From: Erysipelotrichaceae bacterium UBA3379
Lineage (GTDB): Bacteria; Bacillota_I; Bacilli_A; Erysipelotrichales; Coprobacillaceae
Assembly: GCA_002359025.1 (NCBI GenBank)
Contig: DEPZ01000002.1
Coordinates: 1-5,941, forward strand
Length of the DNA stretch: 5,941 bases
Direction: 5' to 3'
In this document: positions 5,830 through 5,941 of the stretch, piece by piece
Numbering within the stretch: position 1 is the stretch's first letter
How the letters are laid out: each line of letters opens with the position of its first letter
Made by a program: the position numbers and the translations under genes
Notes under the pieces: model-generated
Database searches by the model: none
The model's input: the letters and a program-made list of their open reading frames with translations, nothing else
What the model was told of the DNA's origin: nothing

Positions 5830-5832
5830 CGT

Positions 5833-5867
5833 AAAAAAGTCTCAACAATATTTGTTGAAACCTTTTT
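5833..5867 (+). terminator. Terminator of the padR operon
   Basis: Starts a few bases after the stop codon. CTCAACAA and TTGTTGAA-type arms pair 5842-5848 with 5852-5858 around TAT; the stem extends past one mismatch and is flanked by AAAAAAG upstream and CTTTTTAT downstream, giving a U-tract on the plus strand. Confidence 0.75.
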
Positions 5868-5879
5868 ATATTATAAAAT

Positions 5880-5907
5880 AAAAAAAATCTCGATAATACT
5901 ATCGAAA
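5880..5907 (-). terminator. Terminator of the minus-strand tRNA
   Basis: Stem of 8 bp (5888-5895 with 5900-5907, one G-T pair) with loop ATAC, followed on the minus strand by eight T residues (5887-5880). It lies 13 nt past the tRNA 3' end and faces the terminator of the padR operon. Confidence 0.8.
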
Positions 5908-5920
5908 CTCTATTTACTCA

Positions 5921-5941
5921 TGGAGCGGGTGATGGGAATCG
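5921..5941 (-). tRNA. tRNA 3' end, probably tRNA-Gly (partial)
   Basis: Read on the minus strand, the last 21 bases give the end of a T loop (CGATT), the T-stem strand CCCAT, the acceptor strand CACCCGC, discriminator T and an encoded CCA, exactly filling tRNA positions 56-76. The acceptor strand implies a GCGGGTG 5' end and, with U73, fits bacterial tRNA-Gly (commonly GCC). The anticodon is outside the window, so the identity is inferred; other tRNAs could follow upstream on the same transcript. Confidence 0.78.

Noticed and set aside
1..5941. CRISPR array, insertion sequence or prophage attachment site
   Set aside because: No regularly spaced direct repeats, transposase or flanking terminal repeats were seen. 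The tRNA end at the right edge could serve as an integration site, but no duplicated copy is visible in the window.

Overview
The window looks like chromosomal DNA from a low-GC Gram-positive bacterium (Bacillota). It is AT-rich, has short spacers, strong Shine-Dalgarno (SD) sites and U-tract terminators. Its diaminopimelate genes belong to the N-acetyl branch of lysine synthesis (DapH type), which is typical of Bacillota. An Erysipelotrichia-like or related gut lineage is a guess from base composition and gene style; nothing here proves it.

From the left: bases 1-203 (minus strand) are the 5' end of a gene that runs off the window. Its N terminus is a peptidase C39 domain, as found at the front of bacteriocin-processing ABC transporters. 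It is preceded by a leader with a -10-like box, a perfect SD with no start codon after it, and a terminator-like hairpin. Bases 348-4204 hold a tight four-gene minus-strand operon transcribed dapF, dapH, N-acetyl-diaminopimelate deacetylase, class III aminotransferase. Together these four enzymes cover every step from tetrahydrodipicolinate to meso-diaminopimelate, the precursor of lysine and of peptidoglycan cross-links. A hairpin overlapping the last stop codon ends the operon, and a candidate promoter with a very short leader starts it.

Bases 4433-4972 (minus) encode a small lipoprotein of unknown function with its own extended -10 promoter and terminator. Divergent from it, at 5118-5829 (plus), is a two-gene operon: a PadR-family repressor and an overlapping single-pass membrane protein with a HAAS/DUF1700-like N-terminal domain. 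The 140-bp intergenic region between the lipoprotein and padR carries a perfect 17-bp inverted repeat over the padR -10 box and a second, weaker dyad. The lipoprotein, PadR and HAAS-like protein may form one cell-envelope regulatory module, though this is inferred from layout alone. The PadR operon ends in a terminator that faces the terminator of a minus-strand tRNA (probably tRNA-Gly), of which only the 3' end is inside the window.

The items most worth a second look are the truncated C39 gene and its odd leader, the inverted repeat at padR with the divergent lipoprotein, and the use of an ArgD-like aminotransferase inside the dap operon.
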